Below are positions 38,001 through 45,820 of a DNA stretch of 64,000 nt, piece by piece (within the stretch, counting starts at the first letter, position 1; each line of letters opens with the position of its first letter). A program made the translations under genes and the position numbers. The stretch comes from Fimbriiglobus ruber (GTDB lineage: Bacteria; Planctomycetota; Planctomycetia; Gemmatales; Gemmataceae): the NCBI RefSeq assembly GCF_002197845.1, contig NZ_NIDE01000014.1, positions 310,001 to 374,000 of the forward strand, written 5' to 3'. The notes under the pieces are model-generated. The model searched no databases and had not been told where the DNA came from. It was given only the letters and a program-made list of their open reading frames with translations.

Positions 38001-38653
38001 TCGAGGACGCGAAGAAGGCGACCGCCGACCTGATCGTCCTACCCTACCGGACCGAGTGGGGCGGGGAGTTCGAGCAGATGCAGGACTCCGAGGGCCGACT
38101 GGTCCTCATCATCCCGGTCGCCCTGGCGCTCATTTTCGTGCTGCTCTACCTGGCGTTCGGATCGCTCCTGGACGCCGTCGTGGTACTCTCGAACGTCCTC
38201 GCCTTGTCGGTCGGCGGGATCTGGGCCCTCCTCCTCACCGGGACCCACTTTAGCACATCGGCGGCGGTCGGGTTCGTCTCCCTGTTCGGGGTCGCGATCA
38301 TGGACGGGCTGTTGATGGTGTCGTACTTCAACCAGCTCCGCGCCGCGGGAATGCCGGTCCGGGAGGCCATCCTCCACGGGGCCGAGAAGCGGGTCCGGCC
38401 GGTCGTGATGACCGCGATGACGGCCATCCTCGGGCTGCTCCCGGCCGCACTGGCCCTACGGCCGGACCGAGACCTGACGGGACACTTCCGGCTGATCGAG
38501 CCGATCGGCGTCCAAACCCAGCGGCCGCTCGCGATCGTGGTCGTCGGCGGGATGATCACCACCCTTTTCCTGACCCGCTACCTGATGCCGGTCCTGTACA
38601 GCTTCTACGGCCACCGGGAGCCGCCGGCCGGGTCAGGAAGCATGGCTCACTAA
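35075..38653 (+). CDS. RND-type efflux permease (CusA/CzcA-like, HME group)
   Basis: 1192 residues. Typical RND order: first membrane helix (NNSLVVLLLAALLAGFGGLA), porter domain (EAYPDPAPAIIEVIAQYPGA, EEVERQVTIPLE), a central helix group with VDFGIIVDSSVIMAENIYRK (the TM4 proton-relay Asp region of heavy-metal efflux members), a second porter half and a closing helix group (FVSLFGVAIMDGLLMVSYFN). It is about 150 residues longer than usual CusA-like proteins; extra loops include a DASGNVLKDADGNVVW stretch and a Gly/Thr-rich stretch near residues 870-920. It would pump ions or small molecules across the envelope. No membrane-fusion or outer-membrane partner is adjacent, so the complex must be completed elsewhere or the substrate differs. 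Its last 21 bases overlap the convergent aldolase gene. Confidence 0.9.
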   Translation: MLQRVIGWAVNNSLVVLLLAALLAGFGGLAFVRVNVEAYPDPAPAIIEVIAQYPGASAEEVERQVTIPLEVTLAGMPGLKTTRTRSLFGLSHLRCQFEYGVPYEKAQQAVINRLQFTQALPSGVIPVLSPTSPTGEIYRYTLAVPKDTSGADLYTLNDIKALQDWTLEREFRRVPRVIDVTSAGGTVKRYEIRPDPDRLRRYGITLGQFQSALTNANQNTGGDVLDQGGNAVNVRGIGLYGGGLDPMQSKDVLGATDPKAAADFLRAADDRRTHAIRDTVVTTINNTPVRVEDLVEGGPLTYEMEIGMRGVVVGHQTRLGRVSLSTPKKDASGNVLKDADGNVVWNDAEEKVQCIVLLRKGEDSLPALAGVHAKVDELNGPAGGRLLPGVKIEPYYDRTELINLTTETVRENLVVGIALVSLILLVFLGNVRVAVIVAINIPLALLFAFAVLYVRGRSANLLSIGAVDFGIIVDSSVIMAENIYRKLTSGEHTDESLKDRILHSSGEIQRALLFSTMIMVCAFIPLFAMQGAEGQLFGPMADTYAFALAGGLMLAVVLTPVLCRLFLGNVKPTRDNFVVRTMKRRYLHNLDRCLRFRWVFLLLMGGLIGFTVWSLKDLGREFMPELEEGNLWVRGMYPRNASLDNVADGSRAARAVMQKFPEVDAVANQMGRPDDGTDPEGFYKSEFFVPLKDRGQWPAAKPATGWYKWFGDKRPRTKYELIAEMTADLRAATPGVDWNFSQNIRDNVMESISGVKGDNSIKIYGPDLNDLQRLAELVEARLRAVPGVEDVGVLDVMGQPNLEIPWDPDKCKQWGVSVADLQNVIQTAVGGQAATQMREGEKTFDITFRWPQALRDNERAILDIPVDIVNHQVSGGYQAGTGSTRATGAAVGLTTYGTTNAPPSLWGSQFNAVGNYLGGTPRRRLGDLVTPYSPDGKQTADGSFVRPGASMIFREQGRRMIAIKFSVRGRDLAGAVEDAKKATADLIVLPYRTEWGGEFEQMQDSEGRLVLIIPVALALIFVLLYLAFGSLLDAVVVLSNVLALSVGGIWALLLTGTHFSTSAAVGFVSLFGVAIMDGLLMVSYFNQLRAAGMPVREAILHGAEKRVRPVVMTAMTAILGLLPAALALRPDRDLTGHFRLIEPIGVQTQRPLAIVVVGGMITTLFLTRYLMPVLYSFYGHREPPAGSGSMAH

Positions 38654-39565
38654 CGGCCGGCTCCACTCGAAGAAGCCGATGCGTTCGAGACCAGCCCGCA
38701 GGCGAGCATGCTGGTCGGGAGCCAGACTCGTATTGGGTAGACGGGGCGGCCCGACGTCGACGCCCAGGAAGCCCATCACGGCCTTGGCTGCTCCCATGTA
38801 GCCGAACCCGGCCAGGAGGTCGATGACCTCGACCGAGCGGTATTGTTCGGCTCGGGCGGTGGTCAGGTCGCCCTTGGCGAAGGCGGCCATCATCCGCAGG
38901 TAGACCGGGGCCGCGAAGTTGTAGCTGCTGCCGACGCCGCCTTGTCCACCGACGGCCAGCGCCGCGAGCAAGTATTCGTCCATCCCCCACGGCATGTCGA
39001 ACCGGCCGCCGTGGCTGCGGAGGCAGCGCTGGTAGGCCATCAGGTCGGGGTTCGAGAATTTGATGCCCGTCAGCGTGGGAATGCGCTCGGCCGCCGCGGA
39101 CAGGAAATCGGGCATGGAGAGCTGCACGCCGGTCATCGGCGGGATGTCGTAGTAGTAAAACGGCGTGCCCGGCGCCGCGGCCGCGACGTCGGCGCAGCAG
39201 GCGACGAGTACGTCCAGGGATTTCGGCTTGAAGTAACTCGGCGCGAGCGCCGCAATCGCAGCCACTCCCAACGACTGGCTATGGGCGGCCAGCGCCCGGG
39301 CGTCTGCGAGGCAGTTCGAGCCGACGTGAACGACCACGCGGAGGTCCGTCCCGCGGGCGACTTCGCACCACCGGCGGGCGAGGGCGAGCCGTTCCTCGAC
39401 GGTCAACGAGTGGCTCTCGCCGGTGCTGCCGCAGATGAAGACGGTATTCACGCCGCTGCCAAGCAGGTGGCCGGCTTGCTTCTCGACGGCCGTCAGGTTT
39501 AATTGGCCGTCCGCATCGAACGGCGTATGGGTGGCGGCGACGAGGCCGTGAAGCTTGATCGTCAT
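38633..39565 (-). CDS. nanA: N-acetylneuraminate lyase-like class I aldolase (DHDPS family)
   Basis: 310 residues from the ATG at 39565, which overlaps the stop of the transporter gene (ATGA). DHDPS/NAL barrel features: GSTGES at 46-51 (substrate carboxylate loop), the tyrosine cluster YYYDIP at 137-142 and the Schiff-base lysine K169 in GIKFS. YYY-x-IP with TG following is more like neuraminate lyase than DHDPS. In this operon the likely reaction is sialic acid to N-acetylmannosamine plus pyruvate. It is the last gene of the operon; its 3' end overlaps the convergent RND gene by 21 bases. Sequence alone cannot exclude another 2-keto-3-deoxy acid substrate; the neighbours make sialic acid most likely. 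Confidence 0.85.
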   Translation of the reverse strand: MTIKLHGLVAATHTPFDADGQLNLTAVEKQAGHLLGSGVNTVFICGSTGESHSLTVEERLALARRWCEVARGTDLRVVVHVGSNCLADARALAAHSQSLGVAAIAALAPSYFKPKSLDVLVACCADVAAAAPGTPFYYYDIPPMTGVQLSMPDFLSAAAERIPTLTGIKFSNPDLMAYQRCLRSHGGRFDMPWGMDEYLLAALAVGGQGGVGSSYNFAAPVYLRMMAAFAKGDLTTARAEQYRSVEVIDLLAGFGYMGAAKAVMGFLGVDVGPPRLPNTSLAPDQHARLRAGLERIGFFEWSRPLVSHAS

Positions 39566-40812
39566 TTGGGTGGGCCCTCGGCGGACAGGTCTCGGTTCGG
39601 TCGGATCAGTAACACCAGGAATACGGAAATCACCGCGGTACTCGCGAACGCGCCGAAGATCACGTTGAGCGGAACGTGCCGGTCGCGGAGTAAGCCGAAG
39701 CCCCAGTCCGCGAACCCGCCGCAACTAATGCTGACCAGATTCATGACGCCGTAGCCCGTGGCGCGCAGTTCGGGTCGGACGATCTGGGAAAGAATCGGCA
39801 TGTTGTTGCAATCGAAGAAGCCCCAGCCCAACCCGAACAAGATCAGGAACGCGATGGCGACCACGAGCATGTCGGCGTTGCCGACGCCGAAGAGGGCGGG
39901 GATCAGCATGACCATGCCCGCGGCGCCGGCGTAGATGCGGCCCCGGATGGTGCGCCGCGTCAGGCGGTCGGCGACCCACCCGCCGGCGAACGCCCCGACC
40001 AGCGCGGCGAGGTTCACGAACAAGGTGGCCGAGACGCCCGCCCGGCCCTGGCCGATCTGGAACTGCTCCTTGAGGATGGCCGGCATCCAGTCGCGGACGA
40101 CCCACCCGGCGAGGGCCGGCAGGGTGAAGTAAAGCACCAGCAGGATGAACGAGGCGTTCGCGAGGAGTTCCTTCGCGGCCGTGCCCGGGCCGGGCTTGAC
40201 CGCAACTACGCTCGCCGCGTTGCGGGGCGGGTCTCTCAGGAACGCGAGCAACGGCAGCGCATAGAGGACGCCCGCGAAGCCGACGACGTCGAACGCGGTC
40301 CGCCAGCCCAGGTCGGGGGCGTCCGCGACGTACCCGCTAAAGCCACCGGCGATCACGCCGCAGTAGATCGCCGTCTGGTGGACACCGACCGCCCGCGAGC
40401 GGGTTCGTCCGGCGTGGTAGTCCGCGATCAGGGCAAGGGCTGCGGGAATGTAAAACGCCTCGCTGATCCCCATGAGCGTCCGGGTCCAGAGGAGGCCGTC
40501 GTAAGTCTCCGCGTGCCCGGTGGCCCACGTCACCGCCGACCAGACGAACAGGCTCGCGCAAATCGTGTACCGCCGGCCGAAGCGGTCGGCGATGTACCCG
40601 CCGACCGGGCTGAGGACCGCGTACACCCACTTGAACTGGCCGAGCATGTACCCCCAATTGGCCTCCGACCCGAGGCCGGGGATGTCCGCCGTCACGGAGA
40701 ACTTCATCGAGGCGAGCATCTGCCGGTCGAGGTAGTTCAACAGCGCGACCGGCCAGAGCAGGGCGACGACGAGCCACGCGGTACGGGCGAGTGTCGGAAC
40801 GACGGTTGTCAC
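39562..40812 (-). CDS. MFS transporter, probable sialic acid importer
   Basis: 416 residues with 12 predicted membrane helices and no signal peptide. Classical MFS signatures are present: DRFGRR in the loop after helix 2 (GGYIADRFGRRYTICASLFV) and a repeat of it in the second half (GGWVADRLTRRTIRG). NYLDRQ in helix 1 is typical of the anion:cation/sugar-acid branch of the superfamily that includes sugar acid carriers. Start ATG at 40812 lies 16 bases after the mutarotase gene stop, and its stop overlaps the aldolase start. The sialic acid substrate is inferred from the operon. Confidence 0.85.
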   Translation of the reverse strand: MTTVVPTLARTAWLVVALLWPVALLNYLDRQMLASMKFSVTADIPGLGSEANWGYMLGQFKWVYAVLSPVGGYIADRFGRRYTICASLFVWSAVTWATGHAETYDGLLWTRTLMGISEAFYIPAALALIADYHAGRTRSRAVGVHQTAIYCGVIAGGFSGYVADAPDLGWRTAFDVVGFAGVLYALPLLAFLRDPPRNAASVVAVKPGPGTAAKELLANASFILLVLYFTLPALAGWVVRDWMPAILKEQFQIGQGRAGVSATLFVNLAALVGAFAGGWVADRLTRRTIRGRIYAGAAGMVMLIPALFGVGNADMLVVAIAFLILFGLGWGFFDCNNMPILSQIVRPELRATGYGVMNLVSISCGGFADWGFGLLRDRHVPLNVIFGAFASTAVISVFLVLLIRPNRDLSAEGPPK

Positions 40813-40828
40813 GGGGCGACTCCCAGGC

Positions 40829-41854
40829 TCACTTCACGGGATGGTCAACCGACCACACTTCCGGCGAGCGGACACCAGGCCGCGCTTCGCCGCTCGGGAT
40901 CACCCACCGGCCGCCCCACTGGACGAACGGAACAGTTACCCGGGCGACCGACAGATCACCCGCCTCGATCCACTTCCCGCCCGCGCCGTCGAAGCGAAGA
41001 ATCGTTTTTCGGAAGCCAGGATGTCGATCCGGCGGGCGACCGACGTTGGTGCCGTCGTCGCCGCCGAGGACGTAAAAGCCCGTCGCGTCGGCCGGACACG
41101 GCGACGGGGCGGCCGCGAGCGGGCATGGCAGGTCGGCGGCACGTTGCCAGCCGCGGTTGGCGTCGTGACGGTAGACATCTTTCCGATAGCGACGGTCGAT
41201 TTTCCCACCCGGCCCGGCGACAAGATCCACACCGCCCGCCACCCAGAACGCCCCGTCGAACGCCGCAGCGACGGCGAGCATGCGGCCACCGCCCGGGCAC
41301 GGGGCGATCTCGCTCCAGGCTGGTTTTGTAGCTGCCAGGTCGAGCCGTAGGGTCGTTTTCGAGGCGTCCGCCGCGTCAGGCTTGTCCAACCCACCTGAAA
41401 TGTACAAGACTTCCCCGACGATCGCCCCGCAGGCGTTGGCGACCGGACACGGCAACGGTGGGAGGGGCGTGGTGAGGAGTCGCTCGTCCTTCCAGTCCAG
41501 CCGGAAAACGTCGGCATAATGTCGGTCCGCGTCACTGCCGCCGACACAGATTACACCTGTGCCGTGAGTCACAGAGACGCCGTAGCCCAACGGCCGCGGG
41601 AGTTTGCCGACAACCTTCCAGGTTCCGTCCGGCCGGTCCAATACGTAGACGTCGGCGTACCAGACCTTCCGGCCGCCGTCCCACGGCTTCTTGCCCGGGA
41701 AGTTCGCCCCACCCGCGACGAGTAACGCGCCGCGGCTGACGCCCGCGAACGGGCCGGCAAAGCCTTCCTTGTCCGGGAGAAGTGGCAATTGCTTCCAGCT
41801 CCCGGCTGCTTGACTGGCGGCGAGCGCGACGAGCATTCCGGTCAGTGTCAGCAT
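40829..41854 (-). CDS. Exported kelch-repeat mutarotase (NanM/YjhT-like)
   Basis: 341 residues from the ATG at 41854, seven bases inside the 3' end of the epimerase gene. A signal peptide (MLTLTGMLVALAASQAAG) leads a six-bladed kelch propeller: LLVAGGANFPGKKPWDGGRK, VWYADVYVLD, ICVGGSDADRHYADVFRLDW, LYISGGLDKPDAAD and FYVLGGDDGTN. The GANFP..PW.GG.KVWY signature is that of cyclically permuted mutarotases related to E. coli NanM, which speeds interconversion of sialic acid anomers in the periplasm. The export signal and its place between epimerase and transporter fit this role. Other kelch enzymes cannot be fully ruled out. Confidence 0.85.
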   Translation of the reverse strand: MLTLTGMLVALAASQAAGSWKQLPLLPDKEGFAGPFAGVSRGALLVAGGANFPGKKPWDGGRKVWYADVYVLDRPDGTWKVVGKLPRPLGYGVSVTHGTGVICVGGSDADRHYADVFRLDWKDERLLTTPLPPLPCPVANACGAIVGEVLYISGGLDKPDAADASKTTLRLDLAATKPAWSEIAPCPGGGRMLAVAAAFDGAFWVAGGVDLVAGPGGKIDRRYRKDVYRHDANRGWQRAADLPCPLAAAPSPCPADATGFYVLGGDDGTNVGRPPDRHPGFRKTILRFDGAGGKWIEAGDLSVARVTVPFVQWGGRWVIPSGEARPGVRSPEVWSVDHPVK

Positions 41855-43071
41855 GGCGGCCCTGCCGGCTCGGAGTGTTGATCGAGCAACCGCCAGCAGT
41901 ACCAGAGCATGCGGGGGAGGTGGAACGGCCCCTTCCACATGTTCCCTTTCAGCGTGACCGAGACGCGGCCGTCCCGGTGGAGGTAGCCGTACCACTCGCC
42001 GAACTCGCGGTCCGCGAAATGGCGGAAGCTCCAGTCGTGAACCTGCCGGTGCCAGCGGGCGTACCTGGCGTCGCCCGTCAGGCTCCAGGCGAGTTGAGTC
42101 GCGATGATCGCCTCGCAGTGGGGCCACCAGAACTTCATATCGTGCCAGTATTCCTGCACGGGTAAGCCGAGCAGGTCGCGGAAGTAGTAGAGGCCGCCGT
42201 ACTCCTCGTCCCAGCCGCGATCCCACATCCAGTCGAGCATCGTCAGGCCGAGTTGGATCAGACGGCGGTCCCGTCTGAACTTCCCCTCGTGCATGATGAA
42301 CCAGGCCGCTTCCAGCGTGTGGCCCGGGTTTAGCAACCGGCCGTCGAAGTGGTCGAGGATCTCGCCGTTCGGGCCGGCCGTCTCCAAAACGACCTGAAGT
42401 TCCGGCCGGACGAACAGCCGCTCGATGCGGTCGATGAACCAGTCGATCCACTCCGTACAGGTCCGGCCGCGGGCGGTCACGTCGCCGAGGTTTTCGCGCA
42501 ACTCTTGGGCCGTCGCCAGGCCGATCATGAACGACCCAATGCCGACCGTCGGGCGCGTTTCGGGGGAGACCTTCGGCGGAATCTTACCGGGCGCGAAGGA
42601 GTATTGCAGGTACGTCTCGAAATGCCGGACGGCGTCACCGGCCGCCCGGCCGTCCGCGGCCGCCCGCGCGTAAGCGGCGTTAGCGATACTCGCGAACGAC
42701 TCGCTGTAGACGTACCGCCGCATCCGCAACGGGCGGCCGTCCCGGGTCACGGTGAAGTACATCTTCCCGTTCGAGGCGGTCCCGTGCCGGCGCAAGAATT
42801 CGATACCCGTTTTCGCCGCGTCGAGCCACCGCGGCTCGCGACCGGCGGTGTTGTAGAGCGTGGCAAACGTCCACGCCCCGCGGCCCTGGAACCAGACGGA
42901 CTTGTCCGTATCGATGACGCGGCCGTCCCGGGCGAGGGCCGTCAGGTAGCCCCCGTGTTGGGAATCCAGGCCGTGCCGGAGCCAGAACGGGATCACGTCC
43001 CCGAGCAGCGTTTCGCGGTAGACGGCGGCGAGCGCGGTCCGGCCGTCAGGTGTCGTCAGGTCTGGGGTCAT
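41848..43071 (-). CDS. N-acylglucosamine 2-epimerase (AGE/RnBP family)
   Basis: 407 residues from the ATG at 43071, overlapping the esterase stop (ATGA). It is an alpha/alpha-barrel AGE protein of usual length: WFQGRGAWTFATLYN near the N-terminus, NPGHTLEAAWFIMHEG and YWHDMKFWWPHCEAI holding the active-site histidines, and LKGNMWKGPFHLPRM near the end. It has no signal peptide, so it is cytoplasmic. The family interconverts N-acetylmannosamine and N-acetylglucosamine. In this operon it would take ManNAc from the lyase to GlcNAc, replacing the NanK/NanE route of E. coli. Its 3' end overlaps the mutarotase start. Confidence 0.9.
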   Translation of the reverse strand: MTPDLTTPDGRTALAAVYRETLLGDVIPFWLRHGLDSQHGGYLTALARDGRVIDTDKSVWFQGRGAWTFATLYNTAGREPRWLDAAKTGIEFLRRHGTASNGKMYFTVTRDGRPLRMRRYVYSESFASIANAAYARAAADGRAAGDAVRHFETYLQYSFAPGKIPPKVSPETRPTVGIGSFMIGLATAQELRENLGDVTARGRTCTEWIDWFIDRIERLFVRPELQVVLETAGPNGEILDHFDGRLLNPGHTLEAAWFIMHEGKFRRDRRLIQLGLTMLDWMWDRGWDEEYGGLYYFRDLLGLPVQEYWHDMKFWWPHCEAIIATQLAWSLTGDARYARWHRQVHDWSFRHFADREFGEWYGYLHRDGRVSVTLKGNMWKGPFHLPRMLWYCWRLLDQHSEPAGPPC

Positions 43072-44606
43072 TTTGGGGCCGCCGTCGTGACGAACGTCGA
43101 CGCGGGGAGCCCGGCCCCGTTCGTCAGGTTCCCGCGCGAGTACGGTTGCCACCCGTACCGGGCGGCGGTGGGGGCGTCCAAACCGCCGACCGAGAGCGAC
43201 ACGGTATCGCCCGCGAGGGCGACTTCCGCGGGGCGAAAAGCCCCGTCCGGACCCGCGACCTCGAACCCGGTAGCGGGCTCGTCCGCCCGCGTCTTCAGAC
43301 CGCCGTCCGCGTGATCGAAGGTCACGACGAGTGTCGACCGCTCGCGCCGGGCGGATTTGACGAGCGGGCCACTGAACGGGATTTTCTTCCCGTACACTTG
43401 CGCCGCCGCGCAGAGAGTTAGGCGGTGCCCCACGTCCCTTTTGTTGCGGGGGTGAACGTCGGTCGGGTGCCCCAGGTCACTGGTCACGACCATACCGGCG
43501 TTCGGAATGTCCGCGAGTGCCCGCCGCTGGGCGTCCCGAAATTCCGGCCAGTAGTGCGACTTGTACCCGCCGCCGGTGCCGACGCTGGAGAGCTGGCAAA
43601 ACAGGAACGGGAAGTCGCCCAGACCCCACTGCCGCCGCCAGTCGGCCACGAGTATGCGGAACAGGCGGTCGTGTTGGCGGACGCGGTCGGCGTCCAGCGC
43701 GTTGCTTTCCCCCTGATACCAGAGAACGCCCCGGACCGGGAACGGGATCAGGCGGGCGACCCCGGCGTCCCACAGGAACCCCGGCTTGAACGGGTGGTTC
43801 GGCCCGGTCGCGTCCGCCCCCCCGCCCCCCGGCGCCGGACCCAAGTTCTCCAGCGCCCGCTGCCGACACCAGCCGGCGAGTGCCTTGTTTTCCAGCCAGT
43901 TGCCGGCCAACAGCGGGCGCAAGGTGTCGTCCCCGGCCAGCGCGCCCGGGCGAACCCAAGCCTCCGTCGGACTCCCCCCGACGGCCAGATGGATGACGCC
44001 GACGGGCACGCCGACGGTCTTCTGGACTTCTTTGGCGAAGTAATACCCGATTGCGGAAAATTCGCCGGCGGAGGCGGGCGAACACGGGCGCCACGCCCCG
44101 CGAAAATAGCCGCCCGGCGTGAGGCGACTCAGCACGTCGCGGTCGAACGGCTTCGCGAAAAAATTCTGCCCGGCGTAGGCGAGGTTCAGCAGTCGGACGG
44201 CGGGCAGGTCGGCCCGCGGCAGTTCCGCCGCCGCGTGGGCCTCTTTCGCCAGCGGCCATTCCATGTTCGACTGACCGGCCGCCACCCAGACCTCCCCGAC
44301 CACCACGTCGCGCAAACGGACCGGGCGGCCCGCGGTGATCGTCAAATCGCGCCCCTCGGCCGCCGCCGCGAGCGGGTCGAGTTTCACGGCCCAATTCCCT
44401 TTGGCGTCGGACCGGCCCACTTTCCGTTGCCCGGCGAACTCGACCGCGACCTCTTCCCCCGGGGCGGCCGTGCCCCAGACGGGTACCGGGACGCTCCTCT
44501 GGAGGACCATCGCGTCTTGGAAGACCGCTGCGGGCTCCGGCCGGCCGAAACCGGGAGCGGAATGGGCGAGCAATCCCACCAAGGCCAAGAAGAAGAGGCG
44601 GCCCAC
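43068..44606 (-). CDS. Exported sialate O-acetylesterase (SGNH/SASA)
   Basis: 512 residues from a GTG at 44606, chosen because AGGAGA lies 9 bases upstream and the product starts with a signal peptide (VGRLFFLALVGLLAHSAPGF); it begins two bases after the sialidase stop. SGNH features: WVAAGQSNMEW with nucleophile S113, GVIHLAVGGSPTEAW (Gly block), VLWYQGESNA (Asn block) and DLGHPTDVHPRNK with the catalytic Asp-x2-His. The domain order (beta-sandwich, SASA, C-terminal beta-sandwich) is that of bacterial sialate O-acetylesterases, which remove O-acetyl groups so that sialidases and lyases can act. Its position right after the sialidase supports that substrate. Confidence 0.9.
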   Translation of the reverse strand: MGRLFFLALVGLLAHSAPGFGRPEPAAVFQDAMVLQRSVPVPVWGTAAPGEEVAVEFAGQRKVGRSDAKGNWAVKLDPLAAAAEGRDLTITAGRPVRLRDVVVGEVWVAAGQSNMEWPLAKEAHAAAELPRADLPAVRLLNLAYAGQNFFAKPFDRDVLSRLTPGGYFRGAWRPCSPASAGEFSAIGYYFAKEVQKTVGVPVGVIHLAVGGSPTEAWVRPGALAGDDTLRPLLAGNWLENKALAGWCRQRALENLGPAPGGGGADATGPNHPFKPGFLWDAGVARLIPFPVRGVLWYQGESNALDADRVRQHDRLFRILVADWRRQWGLGDFPFLFCQLSSVGTGGGYKSHYWPEFRDAQRRALADIPNAGMVVTSDLGHPTDVHPRNKRDVGHRLTLCAAAQVYGKKIPFSGPLVKSARRERSTLVVTFDHADGGLKTRADEPATGFEVAGPDGAFRPAEVALAGDTVSLSVGGLDAPTAARYGWQPYSRGNLTNGAGLPASTFVTTAAPK

Positions 44607-44608
44607 CG

Positions 44609-45790
44609 TTATTTCTCCTGCTTCGCGGCCGGCCCGACGGCCCCCGGCGCGACCTTCCGGGCCGCTTCGTCCAGTTCCTTCAGCGTGAAGCGCTCGCTCA
44701 GAATGTACGCGGGCTCCTTGGCCGTCCAGTGGCCGTAGGTCGTGACGACGAACGTGCCGTCCGGCAGCTGCTCCACGCCCGGGTAGGCACAGTCCCAGCG
44801 GTCGTAGTTCTTCTTGAAGCGGACGCGGTATTGGCCGTCGCGGTTTTTGACGATGTCGTCGTAGGTGCCGACCCACCCGACCCAGTCGCCTTCCGTCGGG
44901 CTCTTAACGCCCTTGCGGGGGATGTCACGGAAGGAGATGAACAAGCGGCCGTCCGGCCCGTACTTAGCCACGTGCCGGTCGCCGGTGAGCGAGCCCGGGA
45001 GCTCCCGCGGCTCGGTCCACGTCTTGCCCTCGTCGTCCGAGAAGATCACGTGCGAATTCTTCACCCGCTTGTTCTCGCGCAGGAGCACGGCGATCTGCTT
45101 GCCGTCCGGCGACCGCACGGCCCCCGGCTCGCAGAGGTGTACCTGATTCGAGACGAACACGGCTTCCGGCTTCGACCACGTCAGGCCGCCGTCGGCCGAG
45201 AACGTTTTGTAAAGCGTGAACGTGCCGGCCGCTTTGCCGCCCTTGGCGATGTACCGACCGTCGTCGTGGAACAGGGCCAGGTAATGGCCGGCCGTCTTCA
45301 ACTCGATCACCGAGGCCATCGCCACGATGCCGCCCCAGTCGCCGACCGTTTTCAGCTCGGTCCACGTCGCCCCGTCGTCCTCGCTGCTGGCGAGCCGGAC
45401 CGGGTAGAGCCCGCTGAAGACGATGAGCCGCTTCTTACCGGCCGCGTCCACGACCCGGTGGATCGTCGGCGTTTCCAGGGAGGTCTCCCACGACTTCGGC
45501 GTCGGCAGCCGGGCCGACCAGGTTTTGCCACCGTCCTCGCTTTTCTTGTAAACAATGGCTCCCTTCCCGTGCCCCTTGGGGTAGACGCAGAGAATCGTCT
45601 TGCCGTCTTCGAGCAGCACCGTGGTCGGGTGCCCGAGGTATTGGCCCGGTTGCCGGTCGACAATGACCTGACGCTCGGTCTGGTCGTTCAAGTCGACCGT
45701 GGGCAGGGAAAACGCTGGCGTCGGGTCGGCCCCCGCGGCCGGGAGCGCGAGCGTCAGGACGAGCAGAAGACTCCAACGGTAACCGCGCAT
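44609..45790 (-). CDS. Exported sialidase (GH33-like six-bladed propeller)
   Basis: 393 residues from the ATG at 45790 with GAGG upstream. Signal peptide MRGYRWSLLLVLTLALPAAG. Four Asp-box repeats (S-x-D-x-G-x-T-W) are visible: SEDGGKTWS, SEDDGATWT, SADGGLTWS and SDDEGKTWT, placing it in the sialidase superfamily. The mature protein is a bare propeller without lectin or carbohydrate-binding modules. It would release sialic acid from glycans outside the cell or in the periplasm. Arg-triad and Tyr/Glu catalytic residues cannot be assigned safely by eye; a BNR-repeat protein with another glycan substrate remains possible, but the esterase, lyase and epimerase genes strongly favour sialidase. Confidence 0.85.
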   Translation of the reverse strand: MRGYRWSLLLVLTLALPAAGADPTPAFSLPTVDLNDQTERQVIVDRQPGQYLGHPTTVLLEDGKTILCVYPKGHGKGAIVYKKSEDGGKTWSARLPTPKSWETSLETPTIHRVVDAAGKKRLIVFSGLYPVRLASSEDDGATWTELKTVGDWGGIVAMASVIELKTAGHYLALFHDDGRYIAKGGKAAGTFTLYKTFSADGGLTWSKPEAVFVSNQVHLCEPGAVRSPDGKQIAVLLRENKRVKNSHVIFSDDEGKTWTEPRELPGSLTGDRHVAKYGPDGRLFISFRDIPRKGVKSPTEGDWVGWVGTYDDIVKNRDGQYRVRFKKNYDRWDCAYPGVEQLPDGTFVVTTYGHWTAKEPAYILSERFTLKELDEAARKVAPGAVGPAAKQEK

Positions 45791-45820
45791 GTCGAATCCT
45801 CGCTGGGTGAGAGAAAAGAA

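Noticed and set aside
36133-38253. 706-codon plus-strand frame inside the RND permease
   Set aside because: An out-of-phase shadow of the permease; the permease frame has membrane helices and conserved motifs throughout.
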